64,000 nucleotides of DNA from Aeromonas aquatica (GTDB lineage: Bacteria > Pseudomonadota > Gammaproteobacteria > Enterobacterales > Aeromonadaceae): assembly GCF_000764655.1 (NCBI RefSeq), contig NZ_JRGL01000010.1, forward strand, positions 1-64,000. Direction: 5' to 3'. The notes below the pieces were generated by a model. It made no database searches, was not told the DNA's origin, and saw only the letters and a list, made by a program, of their open reading frames with translations. Shown in pieces: positions 9,173 to 20,475 of the stretch. The translations under genes were made by a program, and so were the position numbers. Numbering within the stretch: the first letter of the stretch is position 1; every line of letters begins with the position of its first letter.

Positions 9173-9225
9173 TCACGGCCAAGAGGCAAGTGTTTGGTGA
9201 ACAACGGAATTAGCAGGAGTTAGAT

Positions 9226-9609
9226 ATGGCTTACAGTGAAAAAGTAATAGACCACTACGAGAACCCCCGTAACGTCGGTGGTTTTGACAAGAACGATCCG
9301 AGCATCGCGACCGGCATGGTCGGCGCCCCGGCTTGTGGCGACGTGATGAAACTGCAACTGAAGATCAGCGACGACGGCATCATCGAAGATGCCAAGTTCA
9401 AGACCTACGGTTGCGGCTCCGCCATCGCCTCCAGCTCCCTGGTGACCGAATGGGTCAAGGGCAAGACCCTGGACGAAGCGGCCGGGATCAAGAACACCGA
9501 CATCGCCGAAGAGCTGGCACTGCCACCGGTGAAGATCCACTGCTCCATTCTGGCGGAGGATGCCATCAAGGCCGCCATCGCCGATTACAAGCAGAAGAAA
9601 GGTCTCTAA
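9226..9609 (+). CDS. iscU: Fe-S cluster scaffold IscU
   Basis: 127 residues. IscU is the scaffold on which [2Fe-2S] clusters are built from IscS sulfur. The three cluster cysteines are seen in GAPACGDVMKL, TYGCGSAIAS and KIHCSILAEDA, with the conserved Asp after the first. The LPPVK motif recognised by the chaperone HscA directly precedes the third Cys. A strong AGGAG lies upstream of the start at 9226. Confidence 0.98.
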   Translation: MAYSEKVIDHYENPRNVGGFDKNDPSIATGMVGAPACGDVMKLQLKISDDGIIEDAKFKTYGCGSAIASSSLVTEWVKGKTLDEAAGIKNTDIAEELALPPVKIHCSILAEDAIKAAIADYKQKKGL

Positions 9610-9624
9610 GGTCCGGAGAGCAGT

Positions 9625-9948
9625 ATGGCCATTACCATGACAGATGCCGCAGCGGCGCGGGTTTCCTCTTTTATAACCAACCGGGGCAAGGGCATCGGCC
9701 TGCGCCTCGGCGTCAAGACCACAGGTTGTTCGGGCCTTGCCTATGTGCTCGAGTTCGTGGATGAGCTGGCCGCTGAGGATCAGGTGTTCGAGCAAAACGG
9801 TGTCAAGATCATCGTCGACGCCAAGAGCCTGATCCATCTGGATGGCACCGAGCTGGACTTCGTCAAGGAGGGCCTCAACGAGGGTTTCCAGTTCAACAAT
9901 CCCAACGCCAAGGGCGAGTGTGGTTGTGGCGAAAGCTTCAGTGTATGA
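9625..9948 (+). CDS. iscA: A-type Fe-S carrier IscA
   Basis: 107 residues, 15 bases after iscU. A-type carriers deliver [4Fe-4S] clusters to apo-proteins. The three conserved cysteines are present: TTGCSGLAY near residue 35 and the C-terminal GECGCGESF. Length is standard. The downstream gap before hscB carries a strong hairpin. Confidence 0.97.
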   Translation: MAITMTDAAAARVSSFITNRGKGIGLRLGVKTTGCSGLAYVLEFVDELAAEDQVFEQNGVKIIVDAKSLIHLDGTELDFVKEGLNEGFQFNNPNAKGECGCGESFSV

Positions 9949-9954
9949 GCGATT

Positions 9955-9978
9955 GAACCGGCAGCTTGCTGCCGGTTC
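9955..9978 (+). other. Intra-operon RNA hairpin between iscA and hscB
   Basis: Perfect 11-base-pair stem GAACCGGCAGC / GCTGCCGGTTC with a very short loop and no following T-run. It lies 7 bases past the iscA stop. The lack of a T-tract argues against simple termination. A processing or 3'-end stabilising role that splits iscRSUA from hscBA-fdx is an inference. Confidence 0.6.
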
Positions 9979-10035
9979 AGCCGTTTCAAGGTGGATGGCG
10001 AGCCAGGTGCAAGCCTTCGAGTCTAAGGACCCATG

Positions 10036-10554
10036 ATGAATCATTTCGAGCTGTTCGGGCTGGCAGAGGGCTTCGAGCTCGATACCCGCCAGCTGGCCGA
10101 GACCTACCGCCGGTTGCAAACCCAGTTCCATCCCGATCGTTTCGCCACCGCCCCCGAGCGGGAGCAGTTGGCTGCGGTGCAGCGTGCCGCCCAGATCAAC
10201 GACGCCTTCACCACCCTCAAGGCACCCCTGCGCCGGGCCGAGTACCTGCTCTCCCTGCGCGGCACCGACATCCGTGGTGAACAACAGACCCTGCAAGATA
10301 CCGGCTTCCTGATGCAGCAGCTGGAATGGCGCGAGCGTCTGGCTGACCTGAAAGGGAATGCGAGTCCTGAGGGGGTCATCGAAGATTTTCGCCGCGAAAT
10401 CAGGCATGATCACCAGTCGCTGATGCAACGGCTCACCGCCAGTCTCACCGCGGGTGATGATCTTGCCGCCGCCGATTGCGTGCGCAAACTCAAGTTTGTC
10501 GACAAGCTCCTCGAGGAGCTGGAACGATTCGAAGACTCGCTGTTCGAGTCTTGA
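10036..10554 (+). CDS. hscB: Fe-S assembly J-domain co-chaperone HscB
   Basis: 172 residues from the ATG at 10036, 6 bases after AAGGA; the ATG at 10033 is too close to that site. HscB is a J-type co-chaperone that brings IscU to HscA and stimulates its ATPase. The J-domain HPD motif is in QFHPDRF near residue 32, and the C-terminal helical IscU-binding domain follows (QQLEWRERL ... DKLLEELERFEDSLF). It precedes hscA by 28 bases. Confidence 0.96.
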   Translation: MNHFELFGLAEGFELDTRQLAETYRRLQTQFHPDRFATAPEREQLAAVQRAAQINDAFTTLKAPLRRAEYLLSLRGTDIRGEQQTLQDTGFLMQQLEWRERLADLKGNASPEGVIEDFRREIRHDHQSLMQRLTASLTAGDDLAAADCVRKLKFVDKLLEELERFEDSLFES

Positions 10555-10582
10555 TCCTCTAACGCTGGAAGTTTGATTATCC

Positions 10583-12430
<1,848 letters not shown>

Positions 12431-12431
12431 T

Positions 12432-12770
12432 ATGCCAAAACTGATCATTCTGCCTCACCCCGAACTCTGTCCGGACGGCGCCGCCCTCGAGGGCGCGAGC
12501 GGTGAGACCATTCTGGATATAGCGCTGCGCAACGGCATCGAGATCGAGCATGCCTGCGAGAAGTCCTGCGCCTGCACCACCTGCCACTGCGTGGTGCGTG
12601 AAGGCTTCGACTCCCTCGAGCCGAGCGACGAGCTGGAAGATGACATGCTGGACAAGGCGTGGGGACTTGAGCCGGAATCCCGCTTGAGTTGCCAGGCCCG
12701 TCTGGCGGACGAGGATCTGGTGGTGGAGCTGCCCAAGTACACCATCAACCTCGCCTCCGAACGGCATTGA
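12432..12770 (+). CDS. fdx: [2Fe-2S] ferredoxin of the isc system
   Basis: 112 residues. This adrenodoxin-type ferredoxin supplies electrons for cluster assembly on IscU. The cluster ligands are the CEKSCACTTC group with a fourth Cys in RLSCQARL near residue 87. It starts directly after hscA. In E. coli, iscX follows; here a terminator follows instead and no iscX-like frame is seen before pepB. Confidence 0.97.
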   Translation: MPKLIILPHPELCPDGAALEGASGETILDIALRNGIEIEHACEKSCACTTCHCVVREGFDSLEPSDELEDDMLDKAWGLEPESRLSCQARLADEDLVVELPKYTINLASERH

Positions 12771-12836
12771 TGGCACGTTAATTACACATGAGTGAATTGC
12801 ACGTGCAGCATCCGGCGGTGCAGTAGTGATATGGTG

Positions 12837-12867
12837 AAGGCCGACCCCTCGGGGGACGGCCTTTTTT
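12837..12867 (+). terminator. Terminator of the isc operon
   Basis: Stem AAGGCCG / CGGCCTT with an inner CCCC-TC-GGGG stem, followed by six T residues. It lies about 65 bases after fdx, so pepB needs its own promoter or some read-through. Confidence 0.85.
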
Positions 12868-12927
12868 GTATTCGTCATTCCCGTATTTGTTCATGAAAAG
12901 AGCCCATAAAAAAGGAAGCAAGAGAAG

Positions 12928-14232
12928 ATGGCTGAGATGATGAAGGTATTGTTATCCACCCAGGCAGCCGCCGCCCATTGGGGCGAAGGGGCCCTGCTCA
13001 GTTTCGGTGGTGATCAGGCGCTGATCCACCTGGGCCTTGTTCGCCAGGAGCAGGACGCCCTGCGCGCCATCCAGCGTGCCGCCCGCCGACTCGAATCCAG
13101 CGGCATCAAGCGCGTCAAGCTGGACGGGGAGGGCTGGGATCTGGAACGTCGCTATGCCTTCGCCCAGGGTTTCTATGCCGCCAAGGGTGAGCGCGAGCTG
13201 GATGTCGGTGAGCAGAGCGCCGCCGATGCCCGCGAGCTGGCTGCGCTGCAGAAGGCGAGCCGCTGGGTGCGCGAGGTGACCAACGGTTGCCCGGAAGCCA
13301 TCTACCCCATGAGCCTGGCGGAATCCGCCCTGTTGCTGATTCGCGGTCTGGCGGGGGACAAGGTCACCGCCCGCATCACCGCCGGCGAGGCCCTGCGCGA
13401 GGCCGGTCACATCGGGATCTGGTCGGTGGGCCGGGGCAGCGAGCGCGAGCCCGTGCTGCTGGAGCTCGACTACAACCCGACCGGGAATGCCAATGCCCCG
13501 GTGACCGCCGCCCTGGTGGGCAAGGGCATCACCTTCGACTCCGGCGGCTACTCCATGAAGTCCTCTGACAACATGCTGCCGATGAAGTCCGACATGGGGG
13601 GCGCCGCCATGGTGACCGGAGCCCTGGCGCTGGCCATCAGCCGCGGCCTCGACAAGCGGGTCAAGCTCATCCTCTGCTGCGCCGAGAACCTGGTGTCGGG
13701 CAACGCCTTCAAACTCGGCGACATCCTCACCTACAAGAACGGCATCTCGGTGGAGATCCAGAACACAGACGCGGAAGGTCGGCTGGTGCTGGCTGACGGT
13801 CTGCTGGCCGCGAGCGAGAGCGGCGCCGCCTATATCCTCGATGCCGCCACCCTGACCGGCGCCGCCAAGACGGCGTTGGGTCGCGACTACAATGCCGTGT
13901 TTGCGCTGGATGAAACCGAGCAGGCCCGTGCCCTGGCCGCCGCCAAGGCGGAAAACGAGAAGGCCTGGCCGCTGCCGCTGGAATCCTGGCATGCGGGCCA
14001 GCTCACCTCGGCCTTCGCCGAGCTGGGCAACGTCGCCTCCGCCGAAGGCACCGCCGGTGCCACCACGGCGGCAGCCTTCCTGTCGCGCTTCGTGCGCGAT
14101 GAGGGCAAAGGCTGGGTACACCTGGACTTGGCCGCCTCCTATCAAAAATCCGGCAACGAGCTGTGGGCGACCGGTGCCAAGGGCCACGGTCTGCGTACTA
14201 TTGCCCGTTGGTTGCAGGAGGTGAGCGAATGA
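12928..14232 (+). CDS. pepB: M17 family aminopeptidase PepB, first copy
   Basis: 434 residues. Peptidase B is a cytosolic two-metal leucyl-aminopeptidase-family enzyme that removes N-terminal residues from peptides. The M17 core is intact: VGKGITFDSGGYSMK (metal Lys and Asp), SDMGGAAMVTGAL (Asp), and the signature NTDAEGRLVLADGL (Asp, Glu and the catalytic Arg). Its position after the isc operon matches E. coli. Its final ATGA overlaps the start of a short remnant frame, followed by a second full copy. The two copies share the same architecture and junction sequence, so they are a tandem duplication. Confidence 0.95.
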   Translation: MAEMMKVLLSTQAAAAHWGEGALLSFGGDQALIHLGLVRQEQDALRAIQRAARRLESSGIKRVKLDGEGWDLERRYAFAQGFYAAKGERELDVGEQSAADARELAALQKASRWVREVTNGCPEAIYPMSLAESALLLIRGLAGDKVTARITAGEALREAGHIGIWSVGRGSEREPVLLELDYNPTGNANAPVTAALVGKGITFDSGGYSMKSSDNMLPMKSDMGGAAMVTGALALAISRGLDKRVKLILCCAENLVSGNAFKLGDILTYKNGISVEIQNTDAEGRLVLADGLLAASESGAAYILDAATLTGAAKTALGRDYNAVFALDETEQARALAAAKAENEKAWPLPLESWHAGQLTSAFAELGNVASAEGTAGATTAAAFLSRFVRDEGKGWVHLDLAASYQKSGNELWATGAKGHGLRTIARWLQEVSE

Positions 14233-14339
14233 GTGTCTGGCTGAATCAAGAATTGGGTGATGGTTTGGGACAGCCGGCGCAAGGGGCCACGGCCTGCGTA
14301 CTATCGGTAGCCCGCTGGTTGCAAGAGGTGACTGAATGA
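14229..14339 (+). pseudogene. Collapsed third pepB copy (36-codon frame)
   Basis: A 36-residue frame (begins MSVWLNQELGDG, ends ARWLQEVTE) lies exactly between the two pepB genes and overlaps both by ATGA-type junctions. Its first bases (ATGAGTGTCTGGCTGA) match the start of the second pepB (ATGAACGTCTGGCTGA). Its last about 70 bases closely match the 3' end of the first pepB (GGCCACGG, TGCGTACTAT, TGGTTGCA, GAGGTGA). So it looks like a pepB copy reduced to its two ends by a large internal deletion. Part of it is out of the pepB frame, with a compensating small insertion near its end. It could still couple translation across the array. Confidence 0.75.
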
Positions 14340-15619
14340 ACGTCTGGCTGAGTCGTGAATTTGCCGCCGCCGAGTGGGGCGAGGGAGCGCTGCTCTCACA
14401 CCGCGCCGATGGCATGGTGATCCATCTGGTGACCGCCAGCCCCTTGCTGGACATCCAGCAGGCGGCCCGCCGCCTCTGTGGTCAGGGGATCCAGACGGTC
14501 GCCCTGTGCGGTCACTGGGAGCGGGAGCAGCAATGGGCCTTCGCCCAAGGGCTGCAGACCCCCAAGGCCGAGGTTGAGCTGCAGTGGGCCACCTCGTCCG
14601 AGGAGGACAGGGAGGAGCTGGAGGCGCGCTGGTTGTGCGGCCGCTGGGTGCGCGAGATGACCAATGCCACCCCGGAGCAGCTGGGGCCGCTGGATCTGGC
14701 GGTGGAGGCGGCCGCCTTCATCACCGAGCTGGCACCGGATCGCATCAGTCATCGCATCCTCAAGGGGGAGGCGCTGCAACAGGCGGGCTGGGTCGGTCTC
14801 TATCAGGTCGGCCGTGGCAGCGATCGGGAGCCGGTGATGCTGGAGCTGGACTTCAACCCGAGCCGGGATCCGAGGGCGCCGGTGGCGGCGGCTCTGGTGG
14901 GCAAGGGCATCACCTTCGACTCCGGTGGCTACTCCATGAAGACCTCCCAGGGCATGCTCACCATGAAGCATGACATGGGGGGGGCGGCCATCGTCACCGG
15001 CGCGCTGGCGCTGGCCATCTTGCGCGGTCTGGACAAGCGGGTGAAGCTCATCCTCTGCTGCGCCGAGAACCTGGTCTCCGGCCATGCCTACAAGCTGGGT
15101 GACATCCTCACCTACAAGAACGGCACCACGGTGGAAATAGTCAACACCGACGCCGAGGGGCGGTTGGTGCTGGCAGACGGCCTGCAGCTCGCCGGTGAGT
15201 CCGGGGCGCCCCTGGTCATCGACGCCGCTACCCTCACCGGGGCGGCCGTGATGGCGCTGGGGGGGCGTTACAACGCGCTCTTTGGCCTGGACAAGGGGTT
15301 GGTGAGCCGGGCCATGGCTTATGCGGATGCCGAGCAGGAAGCTGCCTGGCCGCTGCCGCTGGAGCCCTGGCATCGCCAGCAGTGCCCGTCCCACTACGCC
15401 GACACGGCCAACAGCCGGCCGGTGCCGGGCGGTGGTCCGGGGGGCGCCTCCAACGCGGCGGGTTTCCTCTCCCGCTTTGTTGCCAACGAGGGGCAGGGCT
15501 GGTTGCACGTCGATCTTGCCGCCTGTTTCAGCGAGAACGGCGACAATCTGTGGGCGCCGGGGGCCAACACCCTGGGCATGCGTACCATAGCCCATACCCT
15601 GCTGGCGGAGACGCGCTGA
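14336..15619 (+). CDS. M17 family aminopeptidase PepB-like, second copy
   Basis: 427 residues, M17 family. All metal and catalytic motifs are kept: VGKGITFDSGGYSMK, KHDMGGAAIVTGAL and NTDAEGRLVLADGL. It shares its layout with the upstream copy, but the N-terminal third has diverged strongly and the C-terminal region differs (GGGPGGASNAAGFLSR in place of the AEGTAGATTAAAFLSR of copy one). This suggests an old duplication with a possible change in substrate preference, which is inference. It starts inside the end of the 36-codon remnant, so it is probably cotranscribed with copy one. Confidence 0.92.
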   Translation: MNVWLSREFAAAEWGEGALLSHRADGMVIHLVTASPLLDIQQAARRLCGQGIQTVALCGHWEREQQWAFAQGLQTPKAEVELQWATSSEEDREELEARWLCGRWVREMTNATPEQLGPLDLAVEAAAFITELAPDRISHRILKGEALQQAGWVGLYQVGRGSDREPVMLELDFNPSRDPRAPVAAALVGKGITFDSGGYSMKTSQGMLTMKHDMGGAAIVTGALALAILRGLDKRVKLILCCAENLVSGHAYKLGDILTYKNGTTVEIVNTDAEGRLVLADGLQLAGESGAPLVIDAATLTGAAVMALGGRYNALFGLDKGLVSRAMAYADAEQEAAWPLPLEPWHRQQCPSHYADTANSRPVPGGGPGGASNAAGFLSRFVANEGQGWLHVDLAACFSENGDNLWAPGANTLGMRTIAHTLLAETR

Positions 15620-15638
15620 CTCGCGGTATGACGGATGA

Positions 15639-15661
15639 GGGCACCCATGGGTGCCCTTTTT
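15639..15661 (+). terminator. Terminator after the pepB array
   Basis: Perfect hairpin GGGCACCC-AT-GGGTGCCC followed by five T residues, 20 bases past the second pepB stop. Confidence 0.9.
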
Positions 15662-15838
15662 CATGGCGTTTGAAAAATGAGCAACAGATGCAGTTTTAAG
15701 GGATTAAGGACGCTATCGTGCACAAGCGCACATTTTTTCCTGCCGCCATGGGACAAGATGAGTCACCATGTTGTTTCAAGGGTGCTTTTGTTTAATAAAA
15801 AGTTGCTATTTTGTGTGTTATTTCGGTTTTTGTTTACG

Positions 15839-15844
15839 TATAAT
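15839..15844 (+). promoter_or_regulatory. Likely -10 box of ndk promoter
   Basis: A consensus TATAAT lies 55 bases before the ndk start in an AT-rich stretch of about 235 bases between the terminator and ndk. A convincing -35 at 17 bases was not found. The rest of this leader region shows no other feature. Confidence 0.5.
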
Positions 15845-15898
15845 CGCCGCCGAACATGGATTCCTACAATAAAACTCTGTAGTTAAGGAAAGAACTCA

Positions 15899-16327
15899 AT
15901 GGCTATCGAACGTACCTTCTCTATCGTCAAGCCGGATGCCGTCAGCAAGAACCTGATCGGTGCCATCTACGGTCGCTTCGAGAGCGCCGGCCTGAAAGTG
16001 GTCGCCGCCAAGATGCTGCACCTGAGCAGCGAACAGGCCGCCGGCTTCTACGCCGAGCACCAGGGCAAGCCTTTCTATGACGGTCTGGTCGCCTTCATGA
16101 CCTCAGGCCCTGTCATGGTACAGGTGCTGGAAGGGGAAGAGGCCATTCGCCGTCATCGCGAGATCATGGGCGCCACCAACCCGAAAGAAGCCCTGGCCGG
16201 TACCCTGCGTTCCTGCTACGCCGAGAGCATCGATCGCAACGCCGTGCACGGCTCCGACGCCCCGGCCTCTGCCGCCCGCGAAATTGCCTACTTCTTCTCC
16301 GACGACGAGATCTGCCCGCGCGGCTGA
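15899..16327 (+). CDS. ndk: Nucleoside diphosphate kinase
   Basis: 142 residues. Ndk balances nucleoside triphosphate pools by passing the gamma-phosphate through a phospho-histidine. The active-site His lies in NAVHGSDA near residue 117. [12 protein letters not shown] at the start and [14 protein letters not shown] in the middle are typical. An AAGGAAAG ribosome site precedes the ATG. It is a single gene between two terminators, as in related bacteria where it follows the pepB region. Confidence 0.98.
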   Translation: MAIERTFSIVKPDAVSKNLIGAIYGRFESAGLKVVAAKMLHLSSEQAAGFYAEHQGKPFYDGLVAFMTSGPVMVQVLEGEEAIRRHREIMGATNPKEALAGTLRSCYAESIDRNAVHGSDAPASAAREIAYFFSDDEICPRG

Positions 16328-16346
16328 TTTTCACCCGGTGATCACC

Positions 16347-16376
16347 AAGGGAGCCTCGGCTCCCTTTTGTTTTTTG
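16347..16376 (+). terminator. Terminator of ndk
   Basis: Stem AAGGGAGCC / GGCTCCCTT with a two-base loop, followed by a T-rich tail (TTTTGTTTTTT). Confidence 0.9.
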
Positions 16377-16496
16377 GTCTTTTGGCCTATCTCCCCTTAT
16401 TCTCCAGGTGGAAAGGCAGACCCATTATTTGTACAATGCCGCCCCCTGACGTAGGTCAGCCAATAAATTTATGAAGTGTGTGAGCCGAGGCCCCTG

Positions 16497-17600
16497 ATGA
16501 GCGAAACAAAAACCAACCTGCTGGATCTCGATCGGGATGCCATGCGTGCCTTCTTCGTCGAATTGGGCGAGAAGCCGTTCCGGGCAGATCAGATAATGAA
16601 GTGGATCTACCACAACGGTTGTGATGACTTCGATCAGATGAGCAACGTCAACAAGGCGTTGCGTGAGCGCCTCAAGGAGATCGCCGAGATCCGTGCCCCG
16701 GAGATCAGCCGCGAGCAGCGTTCCTCCGATGGCACCATCAAGTGGGCCCTGCAGGTGGGCGATCAGGAAGTGGAGACCGTCTACATCCCGGAGGCGGACC
16801 GTGCGACCCTGTGCGTCTCCTCCCAGGTGGGCTGTGCCCTGGCCTGTACCTTCTGCTCTACGGCGCAGCAAGGCTTCAACCGTAACCTGAAAGTCTCCGA
16901 GATCATCGGCCAGGTCTGGCGCGCCGCCAAGGTCGTCGGTGGCAAGCGCCCCATCACCAACGTGGTGATGATGGGCATGGGCGAGCCGCTGCTCAACCTG
17001 GCCAACGTGGTGCCGGCCATGAGCCTGATGATGGATGACTTCGGCTTCAGCATCTCCAAGCGTCGCGTCACCCTCTCCACCTCGGGTGTGGTTCCTGCGC
17101 TGGACATGCTGGGTGATCAGATCGACGTGGCCCTGGCCATCTCCCTGCACGCGCCGAACGACGAGTTGCGCTCCCAGATCATGCCGATCAACGACAAGTA
17201 CAACATCGAGGCCTTCCTCGCCGGTGTGCGTCGTTATCTCGCCAAGTCCAACGCCAACGGTGGCCGTGTGACAGTGGAGTATGTGCTGCTCGATCATATC
17301 AATGACGATATGCAGCAGGCCCACGAACTGGCCAAGGTGCTCAAAGACACCCCCTGCAAGATCAACCTGATCCCGTTCAACCCCTTCCCGGGCAATCCGT
17401 TTGGCAAGCCGAGCAACAGTCGCATCGACCGTTTCTCCAAGGTGCTGATGGAGTACGGCTTCACCGTCATCGTCCGCAAGACCCGCGGTGAAGACATCGA
17501 TGCGGCCTGTGGCCAGCTGGTGGGGGAGGTGATCGACCGCACCAAGCGCACCATGAAAAATCGGATGCAACAGAGCGGGATTTCCGTCAAAATGGTTTAA
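16497..17600 (+). CDS. rlmN: Dual-specificity RNA methyltransferase RlmN
   Basis: 367 residues from the ATG at 16497, preceded by GAGG; an in-frame GTG at 16476 is less likely. RlmN is a radical-SAM enzyme that makes 2-methyladenosine at 23S rRNA position 2503 and tRNA position 37. The radical-SAM motif CALACTFC is present, with [10 protein letters not shown] and the later [11 protein letters not shown]. The C-terminal [20 protein letters not shown] carries the second catalytic Cys. It relies on the isc system upstream for its [4Fe-4S] cluster. Confidence 0.97.
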   Translation: MSETKTNLLDLDRDAMRAFFVELGEKPFRADQIMKWIYHNGCDDFDQMSNVNKALRERLKEIAEIRAPEISREQRSSDGTIKWALQVGDQEVETVYIPEADRATLCVSSQVGCALACTFCSTAQQGFNRNLKVSEIIGQVWRAAKVVGGKRPITNVVMMGMGEPLLNLANVVPAMSLMMDDFGFSISKRRVTLSTSGVVPALDMLGDQIDVALAISLHAPNDELRSQIMPINDKYNIEAFLAGVRRYLAKSNANGGRVTVEYVLLDHINDDMQQAHELAKVLKDTPCKINLIPFNPFPGNPFGKPSNSRIDRFSKVLMEYGFTVIVRKTRGEDIDAACGQLVGEVIDRTKRTMKNRMQQSGISVKMV

Positions 17601-17627
17601 CGTGCTAAGCCATTGTATAGTCAGGGA

Positions 17628-18404
17628 ATGAATACACATACATTGATCATGGTAGCGGCGCTTTGCGCACTGCCCGGCTGTGTTACCGAAACCACTTACG
17701 CGGGTCAGAATTCGACCCAGCGTGAAGTGGGACCCGATCTCAAGGCGGCGGCCCAAACCCGCCTCGATCTGGGTCTTCAATATCTGCGTCAGGGCAATGC
17801 CGAACAGGCCAAGTTCAATCTTGACCGTGCCCTGAAGTACGATCCGAGCAATTCCCAAGTCTACATTGGCTTCGCCTATTTCTATCAGCACGTAGGGGAT
17901 TTCAAGGCATCCGAAGCGAACTACAAGAAAGCGCTGGAGATAGACCCGACCAATGCTGACGCAATGAACAACTACGGTGCCTTCCTCTGCAACCGGGGCC
18001 GCTTCGATGAAGCGGACAAGGCGTTCCTGCAGGCCGTCAGCCAGCCCAATTACGTCAAGATCGCCGATACCTACGAGAATGCGGCGCTCTGCGCCCTGCA
18101 AAATCACAGAAATGAGCAGGCGAGCGAGTACTATCGTCTGGCCTTGGGGTATAATCCCCGCAATCCGGGGTTATTGCTGGACATGGCCGAGCTTTCCATG
18201 AAAGATGGCAAGCTGCCTGATGTGCAGTCCTACCTCGTTCGTTATGCCGAGGTGGCAGACGAAAACGAAGATAGCCTCTGGTTGAGGCTACGGCTGGCGC
18301 AAGCCATGGACAAGCCGGCACTATTACACCAATTCGGGACAGAGCTGGTAAGGCAATATCCCACTTCGCAACAAGCCAAGCGTTACTTAGCCAATGACTA
18401 CTGA
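17628..18404 (+). CDS. pilF: Type IV pilus assembly lipoprotein PilF/PilW
   Basis: 258 residues from the ATG at 17628. A short lipoprotein signal ends in ALPGC (residue 18). The rest is tetratricopeptide repeats (ARTRLDLGLQYLRQG-like units; NAEQAKFNLDRALKYDP; KASEANYKKALEIDPTNADA; NEQASEYYRLALGYNP). The family is an outer-membrane lipoprotein needed for PilQ secretin assembly and pilus stability. Its position between rlmN and rodZ is conserved in gammaproteobacteria. Its end overlaps rodZ by 11 bases, implying one transcript. An upstream TTG at 17613 is a possible alternative start. Confidence 0.9.
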   Translation: MNTHTLIMVAALCALPGCVTETTYAGQNSTQREVGPDLKAAAQTRLDLGLQYLRQGNAEQAKFNLDRALKYDPSNSQVYIGFAYFYQHVGDFKASEANYKKALEIDPTNADAMNNYGAFLCNRGRFDEADKAFLQAVSQPNYVKIADTYENAALCALQNHRNEQASEYYRLALGYNPRNPGLLLDMAELSMKDGKLPDVQSYLVRYAEVADENEDSLWLRLRLAQAMDKPALLHQFGTELVRQYPTSQQAKRYLANDY

Positions 18405-19326
18405 ACAGCCACACGATTTCCAAGACGACTCCCAGGCAGTGGGCCCAGGCCAACTGCTGCGTAACGCCCGTGAGCAGCTCGGCTGGACACGTGAGCAGGT
18501 TGCGTCCCGCATTCACCTTCGTCTGACCCTGATCGCCGCCATCGAGGCGGATACCTACGACAAGAATACGTCTCACACCTTCATTCGCGGCTATCTGCGC
18601 GCCTATGCCAAGCTGGTCGGTATTCCGGAAGAGACCATTCTCGCCGCTTACGACAAGCTGGGATTGACGCCGCCCGACAACATCGACATGCAGAGCTTCT
18701 CCCGCCGCTCCCGCCAGCAAGCCAACGACAGTCGGCTCAAGGTGGTGACCTGGTTGGTGATCCTGGTGCTGATCGCGCTCTCCATCGCCTGGTGGTGGCA
18801 GAGCACGGCCCGTCGCTCCGCCGGTGAGGAGGCCCTGGCGGCGACCGAGATGGGGGCGACCGACAGCCTCTCCGTTGCCAATGCCGCGCCAGCCGTGGAT
18901 GTCGTCGATCCGGCGCTGCCTGCTGTCTCCGATGCCGCGCCCACCGTGCTCGAACCCGTGGTGAGCGAGTCTGCTGCGACCGCACAACCGCTGCCCGCCG
19001 TCAGTGGCGCCGTGGCGAACGATGCCTCTGCATCCGTCGCGACTGCGCCAACCGAGGCTGCCGCCACCGACGAGCCAGCCATGGTGCCCCAGCTCAAGTT
19101 GAGCTTCACTGCCGACTGCTGGCTGGATGTCAAGGATGCCAACGGCAAGACCCTGTTCAGCGGTCTGAAGAAGGCGAACGACGTACTTGTGCTGGAAGGA
19201 CCCGAGCCACTCAAATTCACCGTTGGCGCGCCCATGGCGGTCAACCTCGAATACAAGGGCAAGTCCTTTGACATGAGCCGTTACAACAACGGCCGGACTG
19301 CTCGCTTCTCACTGCCGCAGGAGTAA
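18394..19326 (+). CDS. rodZ: Cytoskeletal cell-shape protein RodZ
   Basis: 310 residues. RodZ links MreB in the cytoplasm to the cell-wall elongation machinery. It has an N-terminal XRE-like helix-turn-helix domain ([36 protein letters not shown]) that binds MreB, one membrane helix ([19 protein letters not shown]) near residue 120, an Ala/Thr/Val-rich periplasmic linker, and a C-terminal beta domain ([20 protein letters not shown], like DUF4115). The linker is long and low-complexity, as in other Aeromonas-like RodZ proteins. Confidence 0.95.
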   Translation: MTTEQPHDFQDDSQAVGPGQLLRNAREQLGWTREQVASRIHLRLTLIAAIEADTYDKNTSHTFIRGYLRAYAKLVGIPEETILAAYDKLGLTPPDNIDMQSFSRRSRQQANDSRLKVVTWLVILVLIALSIAWWWQSTARRSAGEEALAATEMGATDSLSVANAAPAVDVVDPALPAVSDAAPTVLEPVVSESAATAQPLPAVSGAVANDASASVATAPTEAAATDEPAMVPQLKLSFTADCWLDVKDANGKTLFSGLKKANDVLVLEGPEPLKFTVGAPMAVNLEYKGKSFDMSRYNNGRTARFSLPQE

Positions 19327-19336
19327 TCTGTCCGCC

Positions 19337-20452
19337 ATGTCCGCTCACGAATCCCCCATTATTCGTCGCAAATCCAGGCAGATCATGGTCGGCAATGTAC
19401 CGGTTGGGGGCGATGCTCCCATCACGGTACAGACCATGACCAACACCAAGACCACGGACGTGGCCGCCACCGTCGAGCAGATCCAGCGGATCGAGCGGGT
19501 GGGGGCGGACATAGTCCGGGTCTCGGTGCCGACCATGGAGGCGGCCGAAGCCTTCAAGCTCATCAAGCAACAGACGCGCATCCCCATCGTCGCCGACATC
19601 CACTTCGATTACCGCATCGCCCTGAAAGTGGCCGAGTACGGGGCTGACTGCCTGCGCATCAACCCGGGCAACATCGGCAACGAAGAGCGGGTGCGTGCCG
19701 TGGTCGACTGTGCGCGCCATTACAACATTCCTATCCGCATCGGCGTCAACGGCGGCTCCCTGGAGCGGGACATCCAGGAAAAATATGGTGAGCCGACCCC
19801 CGAGGCCTTGCTCGAATCAGCCATGCGCCACGTGGATTACCTGGACCGTCTCAACTTCGACAACTTCAAGGTGAGCGTCAAGGCATCCGATGTGTTCCTC
19901 GCCGTCGGCGCCTATCGCCTGCTGGCCAAGCAGATCGAGCAGCCGCTGCACCTCGGTATCACCGAGGCGGGTGGATTCCGTGCCGGCGCGGTGAAATCAG
20001 CGATTGGCCTTGGCATGCTGCTGGCCGACGGTATAGGTGACACCCTGCGCATCTCGCTGGCCGCCGACCCGGTGGAAGAGGTGAAGGTGGGCTTCGATAT
20101 CCTGAAGTCCCTGCGTATTCGCGCCCGCGGTATCAACTTCATCGCCTGCCCCTCCTGTTCCCGCCAGGAATTCGACGTGATAAGCACCGTCAATGCGCTG
20201 GAAGAGCGGCTGGAAGACATCATCACGCCGATGGATGTATCCATTATCGGCTGTGTGGTCAATGGCCCGGGCGAGGCCCTGGTCTCGGATCTGGGACTGG
20301 CCGGGGCGGCCAACAAGAGCGCCTTCTACGAAGGGGGCCAGCGGGTCGACCGGCTCGACAACAAGGATCTCATCCCGATCCTGGAGCGCCGCATTCGCGC
20401 CCGGGCAGCCATGCTGGATCCGGCCAACCAGATCGCCCTGGACAAGGGTTGA
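19337..20452 (+). CDS. ispG: (E)-4-hydroxy-3-methylbut-2-enyl-diphosphate synthase IspG
   Basis: 371 residues. IspG converts methylerythritol cyclodiphosphate to HMBPP in the MEP isoprenoid pathway with a [4Fe-4S] cluster. The TIM-barrel start ([28 protein letters not shown]) and the C-terminal cluster ligands [10 protein letters not shown] and [13 protein letters not shown] are intact. It begins 10 bases after rodZ and is probably in the same transcript; a GC-rich hairpin follows the stop. Confidence 0.98.
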   Translation: MSAHESPIIRRKSRQIMVGNVPVGGDAPITVQTMTNTKTTDVAATVEQIQRIERVGADIVRVSVPTMEAAEAFKLIKQQTRIPIVADIHFDYRIALKVAEYGADCLRINPGNIGNEERVRAVVDCARHYNIPIRIGVNGGSLERDIQEKYGEPTPEALLESAMRHVDYLDRLNFDNFKVSVKASDVFLAVGAYRLLAKQIEQPLHLGITEAGGFRAGAVKSAIGLGMLLADGIGDTLRISLAADPVEEVKVGFDILKSLRIRARGINFIACPSCSRQEFDVISTVNALEERLEDIITPMDVSIIGCVVNGPGEALVSDLGLAGAANKSAFYEGGQRVDRLDNKDLIPILERRIRARAAMLDPANQIALDKG

Positions 20453-20475
20453 GCCGCGAAACATTGAACAACAGC

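Noticed and set aside
15677..15886. 69-codon frame in the ndk leader
   Set aside because: It contains the ndk -10 box region and has atypical composition with no ribosome site.
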